Below, in pieces: positions 25,017-32,477 of a DNA stretch of 40,808 nucleotides; within the stretch, counting starts at the first letter, position 1, and each line of letters opens with the position of its first letter. The position numbers were made by a program, and so were the translations under genes. The stretch lies in contig DAOUEJ010000180.1 of assembly GCA_034430615.1 (NCBI GenBank), forward strand, positions 1-40,808. Reading direction: 5' to 3'. The DNA comes from E44-bin32 sp034430615. Lineage in GTDB: Bacteria > Chloroflexota > Anaerolineae > Anaerolineales > E44-bin32. The notes below the pieces were generated by a model. It made no database searches, had not been told where the DNA came from, and worked only from the letters and a program-made list of their open reading frames with translations.

Positions 25017-25809
25017 ACGCCACGTCGCAGTATGCATGAAGGTCACCCCAAAACCCGAGGAAATTGAAGTCGATCGGGAAACTATGCTGATCCTGCGGGA
25101 AGGTGCCCGGTCTGAGATTAACCCTCCAGATATGAATGCGGTCGAACTCGCGCTGCAGCTCAAGGATCAGTCAGGGTGCAAGATCTCGATACTCTCGATG
25201 GGTCCTATGTTCTTTGATCCCTACCTGCGGGTGGCCCTGGCGATGGGTGCGGATGAACTATACCTGCTAAGTGATCGGGCTTTTGCCGGTGCGGATACCC
25301 TGGCGACCACCTATGTCCTGGCGCGCGCGATCGAAAAAATTGGGGATGTAGACCTGGTTATTTGCGGAGAGGAATCGAGCGACGGTGCAACCGGTCAGGT
25401 TCCACCTGGTCTGGCAGCCTGGCTCGGCTGGCCGGTGGTGAGTATGGCTGTTGCAGCATCGTTTGATGCCGATGGCGACCATGTGCGGATTGAACGCGAG
25501 GCACATGGCCGGTCGATCGTATCCGCACCGTTCCCCGCCGTGTTAGCGGTGAAGACTGCTTCGAATCAACCCCGTTTTATGGATTATGAACAAAAGCATT
25601 GGGCTTTCGAGGACGTCGAACCGGTTGTTTGGTGCGCACAAGATCTCAATGCGGATCCAGATCGGATCGGCTTGAAAGGCTCGCCGACGACCGTCTCCGG
25701 GCTGCGACAGGCTGGGACGCGTGCTCGCAAACGTGAGCACCTTGTCGGAGAACCGGCAGAAATCGCCCTCCAGCTCGTTGACCTACTGCAGTCCCAGCTC
25801 TTGCGGTAA
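25009..25809 (+). CDS. etfB: Electron transfer flavoprotein beta subunit
   Basis: 266 residues with the usual N-terminus (MPERHVAVCMKVTPKP), the conserved NPPDMNAVELALQLKDQ stretch and the nucleotide-binding loop GEESSDGATGQVPPGLAAWL that holds AMP in housekeeping ETFs or a second FAD in bifurcating ones. The two classes cannot be separated by eye here. GGAGG lies 6 bases before the ATG, inside the end of etfA. It is the last gene of the plus-strand operon; 146 bp follow before the next gene, holding an imperfect dyad at 25877-25895 but no convincing terminator. Confidence 0.9.
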   Translation: MPERHVAVCMKVTPKPEEIEVDRETMLILREGARSEINPPDMNAVELALQLKDQSGCKISILSMGPMFFDPYLRVALAMGADELYLLSDRAFAGADTLATTYVLARAIEKIGDVDLVICGEESSDGATGQVPPGLAAWLGWPVVSMAVAASFDADGDHVRIEREAHGRSIVSAPFPAVLAVKTASNQPRFMDYEQKHWAFEDVEPVVWCAQDLNADPDRIGLKGSPTTVSGLRQAGTRARKREHLVGEPAEIALQLVDLLQSQLLR

Positions 25810-25955
25810 GATACCTCCAACACCATCCAACTTTATCATCCTCCGATTACGGAATAAGTTATAGAGAACTGAACGCCATCCGAGATCTCAGGATGACGTA
25901 AGATTACACAGTTCAACAGGGGAGCTCCGTTGATTGGGTGAAATGAGAGAAACGA

Positions 25956-26540
25956 ATGTTCCGATTGTCGAATTGGCTAATGCAGATCTCGAGCGGAAGG
26001 GTGAGTCTGTTTTTGCTGGCGGTGTTCGCAGCCTTTACGATCATTGTGCTGCCCGGACAAGCAGCTCGCGCCTCAGAGCGCACAGCCGGTGTTGGGTCCC
26101 CAGATAGTTCCTTCATTTATTCGACCGATGATCTTTACAGGATGGCTTCATCCTACGGCGAATCGGGGCGGCGGGATTATGTCGTTGAACGATTCACGTT
26201 TGATCTCATCTGGCCAGTCGTCTACACAGCCTTTCTGGTCACTTCTACCAGTTGGCTGATCAGGAAGGCGGGGTTAGGAGAGAGCCGCTGGGGGATGCTA
26301 AATCTACTGCCGCTGATCGGGGCTGGGCTGGATTATCTTGAAAATTGTCTTGCCGCGATCGTGATGACTCGCTTTCCCAATCCTACCTCGATCGTAGATA
26401 CCCTCCTACCGGTGGCGACGTTGCTGAAATGGGTCGCCGTTGGCTTGAGCTTTCTTATTCTAGTAGTCGTTCTTTTTCTCTGGTTGTCCAGTTCGCTGCG
26501 AGCTAATAGAGGCACTAAAGGGGAGGGCACGGATCCATAG
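25956..26540 (+). CDS. Small multi-pass membrane protein of unknown function
   Basis: 194 residues. Hydrophobic segments are visible at about 15-35 (LFLLAVFAAFTIIVLPGQAA), 85-103 (LIWPVVYTAFLVTSTSWLI), 114-140 (MLNLLPLIGAGLDYLENCLA) and 150-180 (LKWVAVGLSFLILVVVLFLW). The loop after the first helix is hydrophilic and contains SFIYSTDDLYRMASSYGESG. The motif GAGLDYLENCLAAIV suggests a recognisable family of short four-helix proteins, but I cannot name a function. It is separated from etfB by 146 bp and converges on pyk, so it may be its own unit. Confidence 0.7.
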   Translation: MFRLSNWLMQISSGRVSLFLLAVFAAFTIIVLPGQAARASERTAGVGSPDSSFIYSTDDLYRMASSYGESGRRDYVVERFTFDLIWPVVYTAFLVTSTSWLIRKAGLGESRWGMLNLLPLIGAGLDYLENCLAAIVMTRFPNPTSIVDTLLPVATLLKWVAVGLSFLILVVVLFLWLSSSLRANRGTKGEGTDP

Positions 26541-26651
26541 AGCATATTCACAGCCGGTAGACCCTGCTGAAGGAATCCTCCGGCGGTCGTTTGATGCCCA
26601 TCTAGTCGTAGATTTTGCGAGAGGATTAGTCCGCCAGTTGCGGGATGGCAG

Positions 26652-28079
26652 CTAAATATCTAGCAGCAGTACGAAGTTTGGCAGTCCCATTTTCCCTACA
26701 GGCAAACTTGCAACCATGACAACTTGCTCACCTGACTTGACCAGGCCCGACCCGCGACAGGCCACGCGGACATGTTCGGTCATTTCCTCGACCGTGTTCG
26801 CCATGGGGATAAGGTGGGGGATCACCCCCCAGGCCAATGAGAGCCTTGCGTAGGTCTGAGGCTCAGGGGTGAAGGCCAGGGTCGGAACAAGCGGTCTTGC
26901 ATTTGCCATAAGCCAGGCCGTTCGTCCGGAACGGGTGAATACGGCGATTGCGGCAACGTCGCGATCACCCGCCAGCTCACGAGCCGCGTGGGTTGTTGCG
27001 AGCGCATCATCACTGGTCTTTGCCTGCAGATCTGTGAAATCTCGCGTCCACTCCATCGCGTGCTCCTCGGCATCGAGGATGATACGCGACATGGTTTGGA
27101 TGGCGGGAATCGGATACTTTCCGATCGCCGTTTCACCTGAGAGCATCAGCGCATCGCTGCCGTCGAAGACAGCGTTTGCCACATCGGATGCCTCTGCGCG
27201 GGTAGGGCGGGCATGTTCGATCATCGATTCAAGCATTTGCGTTGCCGTGATTACAAAACGCTGTTTGGCCAAAGCTTGACGGATAATGCTTTTTTGGAGA
27301 GAAGGCACTCGCTCAGGACCGACCTCAACGCCGAGATCGCCACGGGCGACCATTACACCATCAACTACATCGAGGATGGCTGTCAGGTTCTTGACGGCCT
27401 CAGGACGTTCAAGCTTGGCGATAATCAACGGCAGGTTCCGATCGGATATCCTCTGCTCGATCGCCTTCCGTAGCTGCAGTACATCCTCGGCCCTACGGAC
27501 AAACGACAGCGCAACCGCATCGACGCCTTGCTCGAGCCCGAAGGATAGATCTTCGAGATCCTTATCGGTCAAAGAAGGCGCGGTCAATTCCACGCCGGGC
27601 AGGTTGATGCCCTTCCGGTTTCCGAGCATACCCCCGTGGACGATCGTGGTATTGATCTCCGTTCCCTTGCAAGCCTGCACCTCGAGCTCGAGTTGTCCAT
27701 CATCGAGCATGATATGATCGCCAACCCGGACTTCATCCGGTAACATTGGATAATCAACGCTAACGCGTGATGGCGTCCCATCTATGCTTTCTGTCGTCAG
27801 GGTGAGGTTCTTCCCCTCGATGAGTTGGACCGCCTCGCCATTTTTAAGCAAACCTGTACGAATTTTTGGTCCTTGTAGATCCTGCAGGATGCCAAGTGGT
27901 TTTCCAAGTTCATGGCGAAGTGTCTTCAAGCGGTCGATGACGATGCGATGATCCGCGTGCGAGCCGTGTGAGAAGTTGAGACGGGCGACATCCATCCCGG
28001 CCCCGATCAGCTGCTGAAGGCAGTCCCGGTCGCTGCATCCTGGCCCGATAGTTGCGACAATTTTCGCCCGACGGGTCAT
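26652..28079 (-). CDS. pyk: Pyruvate kinase
   Basis: 475 residues, full length for the short bacterial form without the extra C-terminal PEP-utiliser domain. Motifs are intact: KIVATIGPGCSD, ARLNFSHGSHADH, the active-site lysine in LIIAKLERPEAV, MVARGDLGVEVGPERVP and the substrate helix TATQMLESMIEHARPTRAE. The C-terminal allosteric domain (about 345-475) is present. The enzyme makes pyruvate and ATP from phosphoenolpyruvate and ADP. It overlaps the CoA-transferase gene by 4 bp and is the last gene of its operon, an uncommon neighbourhood for pyk that suggests coordinated pyruvate and acyl-CoA handling. Confidence 0.93.
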   Translation of the reverse strand: MTRRAKIVATIGPGCSDRDCLQQLIGAGMDVARLNFSHGSHADHRIVIDRLKTLRHELGKPLGILQDLQGPKIRTGLLKNGEAVQLIEGKNLTLTTESIDGTPSRVSVDYPMLPDEVRVGDHIMLDDGQLELEVQACKGTEINTTIVHGGMLGNRKGINLPGVELTAPSLTDKDLEDLSFGLEQGVDAVALSFVRRAEDVLQLRKAIEQRISDRNLPLIIAKLERPEAVKNLTAILDVVDGVMVARGDLGVEVGPERVPSLQKSIIRQALAKQRFVITATQMLESMIEHARPTRAEASDVANAVFDGSDALMLSGETAIGKYPIPAIQTMSRIILDAEEHAMEWTRDFTDLQAKTSDDALATTHAARELAGDRDVAAIAVFTRSGRTAWLMANARPLVPTLAFTPEPQTYARLSLAWGVIPHLIPMANTVEEMTEHVRVACRGSGLVKSGEQVVMVASLPVGKMGLPNFVLLLDI

Positions 28080-29380
28080 AAGTATTTCAACTCCCGGCCT
28101 TTTCGCTCGAGGTCTTCCTGAAAATCAGGGTGGGCGATATCAATTAATGCCCGTGCGCGCTGTTTAATCGTCTTCCCGTAAAGATGGGCAATTCCATATT
28201 CGGTCGCCACGTAGTGGACATGGTTGCGAGTGGTCACCACACCCGCTCCCTGTTTGAGCATCGGTACGATGCGAGAAATCACACTTCCACCTCCTGGGGT
28301 GGCAGTGGAGGGAAGGGCGATAATTGGTTTGCCTCCCTCGCTTCGTGCAGCACCGTATACGAAATCCAATTGGCCACCAACCCCAGAGTACAATTTCGGA
28401 CCGATACTATCAGCGCATACTTGACCGGTAAGATCGATCTCGATTGCGGAATTGATCGACACCATCTTATTATTCTGGGCAATTACGAAAGGATCGTTGA
28501 CGTACTCGGTGGGGTGGAGTTCAACGATCGGGTTATCGTCAACGAAGTCGTAAAGCTCCTGTGAGCCCAGGATAAATCCAGCAACGATCTTACCGGGATG
28601 GAGGGTCTTACGCTCGTTGGTGATGACGCCCTCTTGAATTAGCCGCATCACACCGTCCGAGAAGAGCTCGGTGTGAACCCCCAGATCCTTCTTGTCACCG
28701 AGGTAATTAAGGACCGCATCCGGGATGGTACCGATGCCCATCTGCATGGTTGAACCATCCTCGATCAGACCGGCGATATTCTCGCCAATGCGCATGCTGA
28801 GCTCATTGGTCTGACCCATTGGTAGTTCGGCAAGGGCGTAATCTACCGGGACGGCGTAGTCGATCTTCGAGACATGGATGAAGGAATCTCCCAGTGTGCG
28901 CGGCATGCGCTCGTTCACTTCTGCGATCACGATCTGGGCCACTTGCGAGGGCGTCTTCGCCAATCCGGCTTCGATGCCCAAGCTGCAAAAACCGTGTTCG
29001 TCGGGTGGTGATACCTGGATCAAGACGGCATCCAGTGGAAGCAGGCCGTTCTTGAAGAGCAGTGGAACTTCGGACAGAAGTACCGGGGTAAAGTCTGCCC
29101 GGCCCTCGCTTACCGCCTGGCGGACATTTGCGCTGATGAAAAGGGTATTGATCCGCAGGTGGCCTTCCATCTCCGGATCAGCATGCGGGGCAGGTCCCAC
29201 GGTGAGGACCTGAACGATCTCCACATTTTCGAGATTAGCGGCATTCGCAGTCAGTGCGCCCAGGAGCTTTTGCGGAACAGAGCAGTTCCCTGTCAGGAAG
29301 ATGCGCATCCCCGATTCGATGGCCCCAACCGCCTCTTCGGCGGTCGTCAATCTCGACTCGAATTGTGAGAGCCAGGTCAT
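28076..29380 (-). CDS. Acetyl-CoA hydrolase/CoA-transferase family protein
   Basis: 434 residues, typical of the 4-hydroxybutyrate/butyryl-CoA:acetate CoA-transferase branch. The catalytic glutamate lies in VHTELFSDGVMRL, and the conserved GVGGQLDFVYGAARSEGGK and RNHVHYVATEYGIAHLYGK segments are complete. An oxyanion-forming GIGTIPDAV loop is also present. It swaps CoA between a short-chain acyl-CoA and acetate or a similar acid. It overlaps ald upstream and pyk downstream, each by 4 bp. The acid it prefers is not readable; 4-hydroxybutyrate, butyrate, propionate and succinate are all possible. Confidence 0.88.
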   Translation of the reverse strand: MTWLSQFESRLTTAEEAVGAIESGMRIFLTGNCSVPQKLLGALTANAANLENVEIVQVLTVGPAPHADPEMEGHLRINTLFISANVRQAVSEGRADFTPVLLSEVPLLFKNGLLPLDAVLIQVSPPDEHGFCSLGIEAGLAKTPSQVAQIVIAEVNERMPRTLGDSFIHVSKIDYAVPVDYALAELPMGQTNELSMRIGENIAGLIEDGSTMQMGIGTIPDAVLNYLGDKKDLGVHTELFSDGVMRLIQEGVITNERKTLHPGKIVAGFILGSQELYDFVDDNPIVELHPTEYVNDPFVIAQNNKMVSINSAIEIDLTGQVCADSIGPKLYSGVGGQLDFVYGAARSEGGKPIIALPSTATPGGGSVISRIVPMLKQGAGVVTTRNHVHYVATEYGIAHLYGKTIKQRARALIDIAHPDFQEDLERKGRELKYL

Positions 29381-30474
29381 TCTTCCTGCCCCTTGATCGC
29401 GACCAGTCGTGCCAGCTGGACGATCTTTCCGTCCGAGACATTGACCCCGGCTGCAAGCGCAGGAAGCGATGAAACTGCGCCTTCGACCCCCTGTTCGGCA
29501 ATCGCTTCCAAATAGGGATATGAACCGAGAAAGAGCGCATGCGTGGCGGTTCGGCCGAGTACACCTGAGATGTTCGGCACGCAGTAGTGGATGACCCCCT
29601 CTTCTTCGTAGGTGGGTACGCCGTGGCTGGTTGGGCGGGAGGTTTCCACGCAGCCGCCCTGGTCGATGCTCATGTCGATGATCAGTGAGCGGGGTTTCAT
29701 GGCGCGTACCATTTCGCGTGTCACGACGGACGGTGCACGTTGACCTGGAACGAGCACCGCGCCTACGAGCACATCAGCATAGCTGGATGCGCGTTGAATG
29801 TTGTACGGCATCGAAAGCATGGTGACGAGGGGGAACTGGGTGCTTTCTGAAAGCTGTCGTAACCGCCGCAAGTTGACATCCAGGATGGTGACATGGGCTC
29901 CAATACGCATGAATGCATCTGCCGCGCTGCTGCCGACGATGCCCGCTCCAATGATGACAACCTCAGCCGGCGGAACGCCCGTCGCACCTCCCAGGAGAAT
30001 TCCCCGTCCACCCTGGTCGTTCTGCATCAGCCGGGCAGCAATTTGTGCAGCCATCCGTCCACCGATTTGGGAGAGCGGGGCAAGCACGGGTCGATAACCG
30101 TCCTCTTCTTCAATTTGCTCGTAAGCGATCGCCATGAGTTTATTTTCGAGCATCATGTCGATCTTGTCCTGCCTGGCAGCAGCCAGGTGGAGAAAACCTG
30201 CAAAGGTGGCTCCATGCCGGATTAGCAGCAGCTCCTCCCGTAGCGGGCGGGCGAACTTGAGAACGAGGTCTGCTCGACCGAAAGCTTCATCTGCTGTATA
30301 CACGATGCTTGCCCCGGCCTGGGCGTAATCCTCGTCGCTGAAACCAGCGCCTTCTCCAGCTCCAGCTTCTACATAGACCGTATGGCCGAATTTGCTGAAC
30401 AGATTTACCCCGGCTGGAGGTAAACCGACACGGAATTCGAACGGTCGACGTTCTCTGGGGATGCCAACATTCAT
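29377..30474 (-). CDS. ald: Alanine dehydrogenase
   Basis: 365 residues. The N-terminal substrate domain has MNVGIPRERRPFEFRVGLPP, the lysine in DLVLKFARP and the catalytic His in FAGFLHLAAA. The NAD-binding domain has VVIIGAGIVGSSAADAFMRI with Asp at the end of the second strand (TILDVN), and the catalytic Asp lies in SIDQGGCVETSRPT. PNISGVLGRTATHAL completes the family pattern. It interconverts alanine, NAD and water with pyruvate, ammonia and NADH. The alternative, a transhydrogenase alpha subunit, is less likely because no beta subunit or membrane segments follow. AAGGAG lies before the ATG. It is 42 bp from argF and overlaps the CoA-transferase by 4 bp. Confidence 0.87.
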   Translation of the reverse strand: MNVGIPRERRPFEFRVGLPPAGVNLFSKFGHTVYVEAGAGEGAGFSDEDYAQAGASIVYTADEAFGRADLVLKFARPLREELLLIRHGATFAGFLHLAAARQDKIDMMLENKLMAIAYEQIEEEDGYRPVLAPLSQIGGRMAAQIAARLMQNDQGGRGILLGGATGVPPAEVVIIGAGIVGSSAADAFMRIGAHVTILDVNLRRLRQLSESTQFPLVTMLSMPYNIQRASSYADVLVGAVLVPGQRAPSVVTREMVRAMKPRSLIIDMSIDQGGCVETSRPTSHGVPTYEEEGVIHYCVPNISGVLGRTATHALFLGSYPYLEAIAEQGVEGAVSSLPALAAGVNVSDGKIVQLARLVAIKGQEE

Positions 30475-30516
30475 TCCACCTACTCCTTGGATCGACTCTC
30501 GTCAGCTCTTGGTCTG

Positions 30517-31437
30517 TTATTCCACCAGAAGGTGTACCAGGATCGCTTTCTGGGCATGCATGCGGTTCTCAGCCTGTTGGAAGATGACGGAATGTGGACC
30601 ATCAGCCACGGAGTCCGTGATTTCTTCACCACGATGGGCTGGCAGACAGTGCAGAACGATTACACCCGGATCTGCCCCTGCCAGCAGTTCGTCGTTTACT
30701 TGATACGGGGGAAAGATCTGCGAACGTTTCTTGGTCTCCTCCTCCTGGCCCATGCTGACCCAGGTATCGGTGTAGACGATCTGGGCATCCTTGATTGCCT
30801 GGTGTGGATCCGTGATGGCCTGGATCGTGCTTCCTGTCTTAGAGGCGAACACCTCGGCCTCGGTGACAATGTCGGGGGAGATCTGGTAGCCTTCAGGTGC
30901 AGAGATCGTGAAGTGCATGCCGAGCTTCGCACAGGCGAACATCAGAGAAACAGCGACATTGTTGCCATCTCCGAAAAAGGTCACGTGCAGGTCTTCTAAT
31001 TTAATAAAGTGCTCGCGGATCGTGAGCACATCTGCCATTGCCTGACAGGGATGGTTGAAGTCACTAAGTCCGTTTATGACGGGCACTGAGGCGTATTTCG
31101 CCAGTTGGAGAATATGATCGTGCTCGAAGACGCGAGCCATGATAACGTCAACATAGCCAGATAGCACCCGGCTTACGTCGCCGATCGACTCACGTTTTCC
31201 GAGACCGATCTCGCTTGGCGAAAGGTAAAGTGCGTCTCCTCCAAGATGTCGCATAGCCATGTCGAACGATACCCGGGTTCGAAGGCTCGGTTTCTGGAAA
31301 ACCATCGCCAGGACCTTGTTTGCCAACAGGGGTTTATTCCCGCCATGCTGCCAGGTGGTTTTCAGTTCGATTGCGAGATCTAGAAGGTGATTGAGTTCTT
31401 CGGTGCTCTTTTCGGTAATTGAGAGAAAATGCTGCAT
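30517..31437 (-). CDS. argF: Ornithine carbamoyltransferase
   Basis: 306 residues. The carbamoyl-phosphate site is FQKPSLRTRVSF (residues 47-58), a Ser-Leu-Arg-Thr-Arg variant of STRTR found in many ornithine carbamoyltransferases. Other signatures are HPCQAMADVLTI, the ornithine-side DTWVSMGQEEE and the catalytic HCLPAHRGEEI. The enzyme makes citrulline from ornithine and carbamoyl phosphate for arginine synthesis, or works in reverse in the arginine deiminase pathway. No other arg genes are nearby; its partners here are ald, a CoA-transferase and pyk, so a catabolic role is conceivable. CAGGAG lies 6 bases before the ATG. Confidence 0.92.
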   Translation of the reverse strand: MQHFLSITEKSTEELNHLLDLAIELKTTWQHGGNKPLLANKVLAMVFQKPSLRTRVSFDMAMRHLGGDALYLSPSEIGLGKRESIGDVSRVLSGYVDVIMARVFEHDHILQLAKYASVPVINGLSDFNHPCQAMADVLTIREHFIKLEDLHVTFFGDGNNVAVSLMFACAKLGMHFTISAPEGYQISPDIVTEAEVFASKTGSTIQAITDPHQAIKDAQIVYTDTWVSMGQEEETKKRSQIFPPYQVNDELLAGADPGVIVLHCLPAHRGEEITDSVADGPHSVIFQQAENRMHAQKAILVHLLVE

Positions 31438-31473
31438 GCTGAACTCCTGGAGGGAGGTACAGGGTCGCCCGGG

Positions 31474-31482
31474 AGTATAGCA
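31474..31482 (-). promoter_or_regulatory. Extended -10 promoter element upstream of argF
   Basis: On the minus strand TGC directly precedes TATACT (31474-31479), giving an extended -10 box about 37 bases before the argF start. No good -35 hexamer is seen, which extended -10 promoters can do without. Confidence 0.4.
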
Positions 31483-31508
31483 CAGGCGGCGGTTTGGTTT
31501 GTTTAGAA

Positions 31509-32477
31509 CTATGGTTCTGTGTCAGGATCCGTTGGCGGTTTCAAGAATGGATTGGGATCGGGCAGAGGAGGCCTGAGCCAGTACAGCCAGCCGCGAATCC
31601 TGCCCGGGGTGGGCTGGGTCCGGTCAATAGCCGCCAAAAGTAACGTGGTTATGATCAATCCCCCGCCAAGCCATTGCTGGATGCTGAGTTCTTCACCGAG
31701 GAGCAGATGGGCAAGGGCGACCGTAACCAGGAGCTCAGCCAGTCCGAAGAGTGAAGTCTGCACACCGCCAATACGCTTCACCCCTGCAAATAACGTTAAT
31801 CTCGCAATAAAGGTTACAACGGTTAACCCGAGGAGTGGTCTGAGCGACGCTTCTGGAAAGTAACCTACCCGGGGAGTAAAGAGCAGGTAGGCAGGCACGA
31901 CTACGGCGGTCATGGCAAGCAACGTGTAGAGCGTCACCGTGGGTGCAGGCGCTTCATAAAGCACGCGCTGATTGATGGGAATGTGCAGGGCATAAAGCAA
32001 GGCAGCAAGAAGAACGAAGATGACGCCGGTTGGATCAACAGCAGCCTGACTCGCCTGGGTGACGAGGTAGATGCCGGGAAGGCTAATCGCTAAGCGCAGT
32101 ATGGTTAGCTGTGATGCCTGGCGGCCGTCGAGGTAGAGCAGAACGGCTACAAGGATCGGGTACAGGGAAAACAGGAGTTGGCTGATGCTGGCATCATTGC
32201 GAGCGAGCGCGGCATAGAAGAAGAGTGACCCCACGCCATTCAAGGCACCCGCCAGCAAGCAGCCGGCAAGGCCAACTGGATAAATTGCGAGATAGCTTCT
32301 CTTGAACAGTAGTACGACGATCAGGAGCAGTCCTGCGGCGCCCACCGTCCGCCCAGCGACCAGCGCAAGCGGGTTGAGACCGGCCAGTATCGCCTGTTTG
32401 CCAAAGATGGGTGTTATCCCGAGCATGATCGCAGAGATTAACGCATAGGGAACTCCGCGGTCCTTGAGCAAGTTCAT
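31509..32477 (-). CDS. EamA-family (DMT superfamily) transporter
   Basis: 322 residues with ten predicted helices in two EamA repeats, starting GVPYALISAIMLGITPIFGK and, in the second half, GVIFVLLAALLYALHIPINQ. The conserved LLGEELSIQQWLGGGLI segment is near the end. A Pro-rich cytoplasmic tail closes the protein. It is only distantly like the transporter at 5791-6726. Its ATG overlaps the stop of the threonine synthase-receiver fusion by 4 bp, so export of threonine or a related amino acid would be a reasonable but untested guess. Confidence 0.84.
   Translation of the reverse strand: MNLLKDRGVPYALISAIMLGITPIFGKQAILAGLNPLALVAGRTVGAAGLLLIVVLLFKRSYLAIYPVGLAGCLLAGALNGVGSLFFYAALARNDASISQLLFSLYPILVAVLLYLDGRQASQLTILRLAISLPGIYLVTQASQAAVDPTGVIFVLLAALLYALHIPINQRVLYEAPAPTVTLYTLLAMTAVVVPAYLLFTPRVGYFPEASLRPLLGLTVVTFIARLTLFAGVKRIGGVQTSLFGLAELLVTVALAHLLLGEELSIQQWLGGGLIITTLLLAAIDRTQPTPGRIRGWLYWLRPPLPDPNPFLKPPTDPDTEP

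Noticed and set aside
25877..25895. Imperfect dyad CATCC-GAGATCTC-A-GGATG downstream of etfB as a terminator
   Set aside because: No usable loop and no T-run; it may be chance or a weak protein site, and position gives no further support.
26574..26627. Inverted repeat AATCCTC/GAGGATT between the membrane protein and pyk as a terminator
   Set aside because: Only 7 bp of stem around a 40-base loop and no T-run on either strand.
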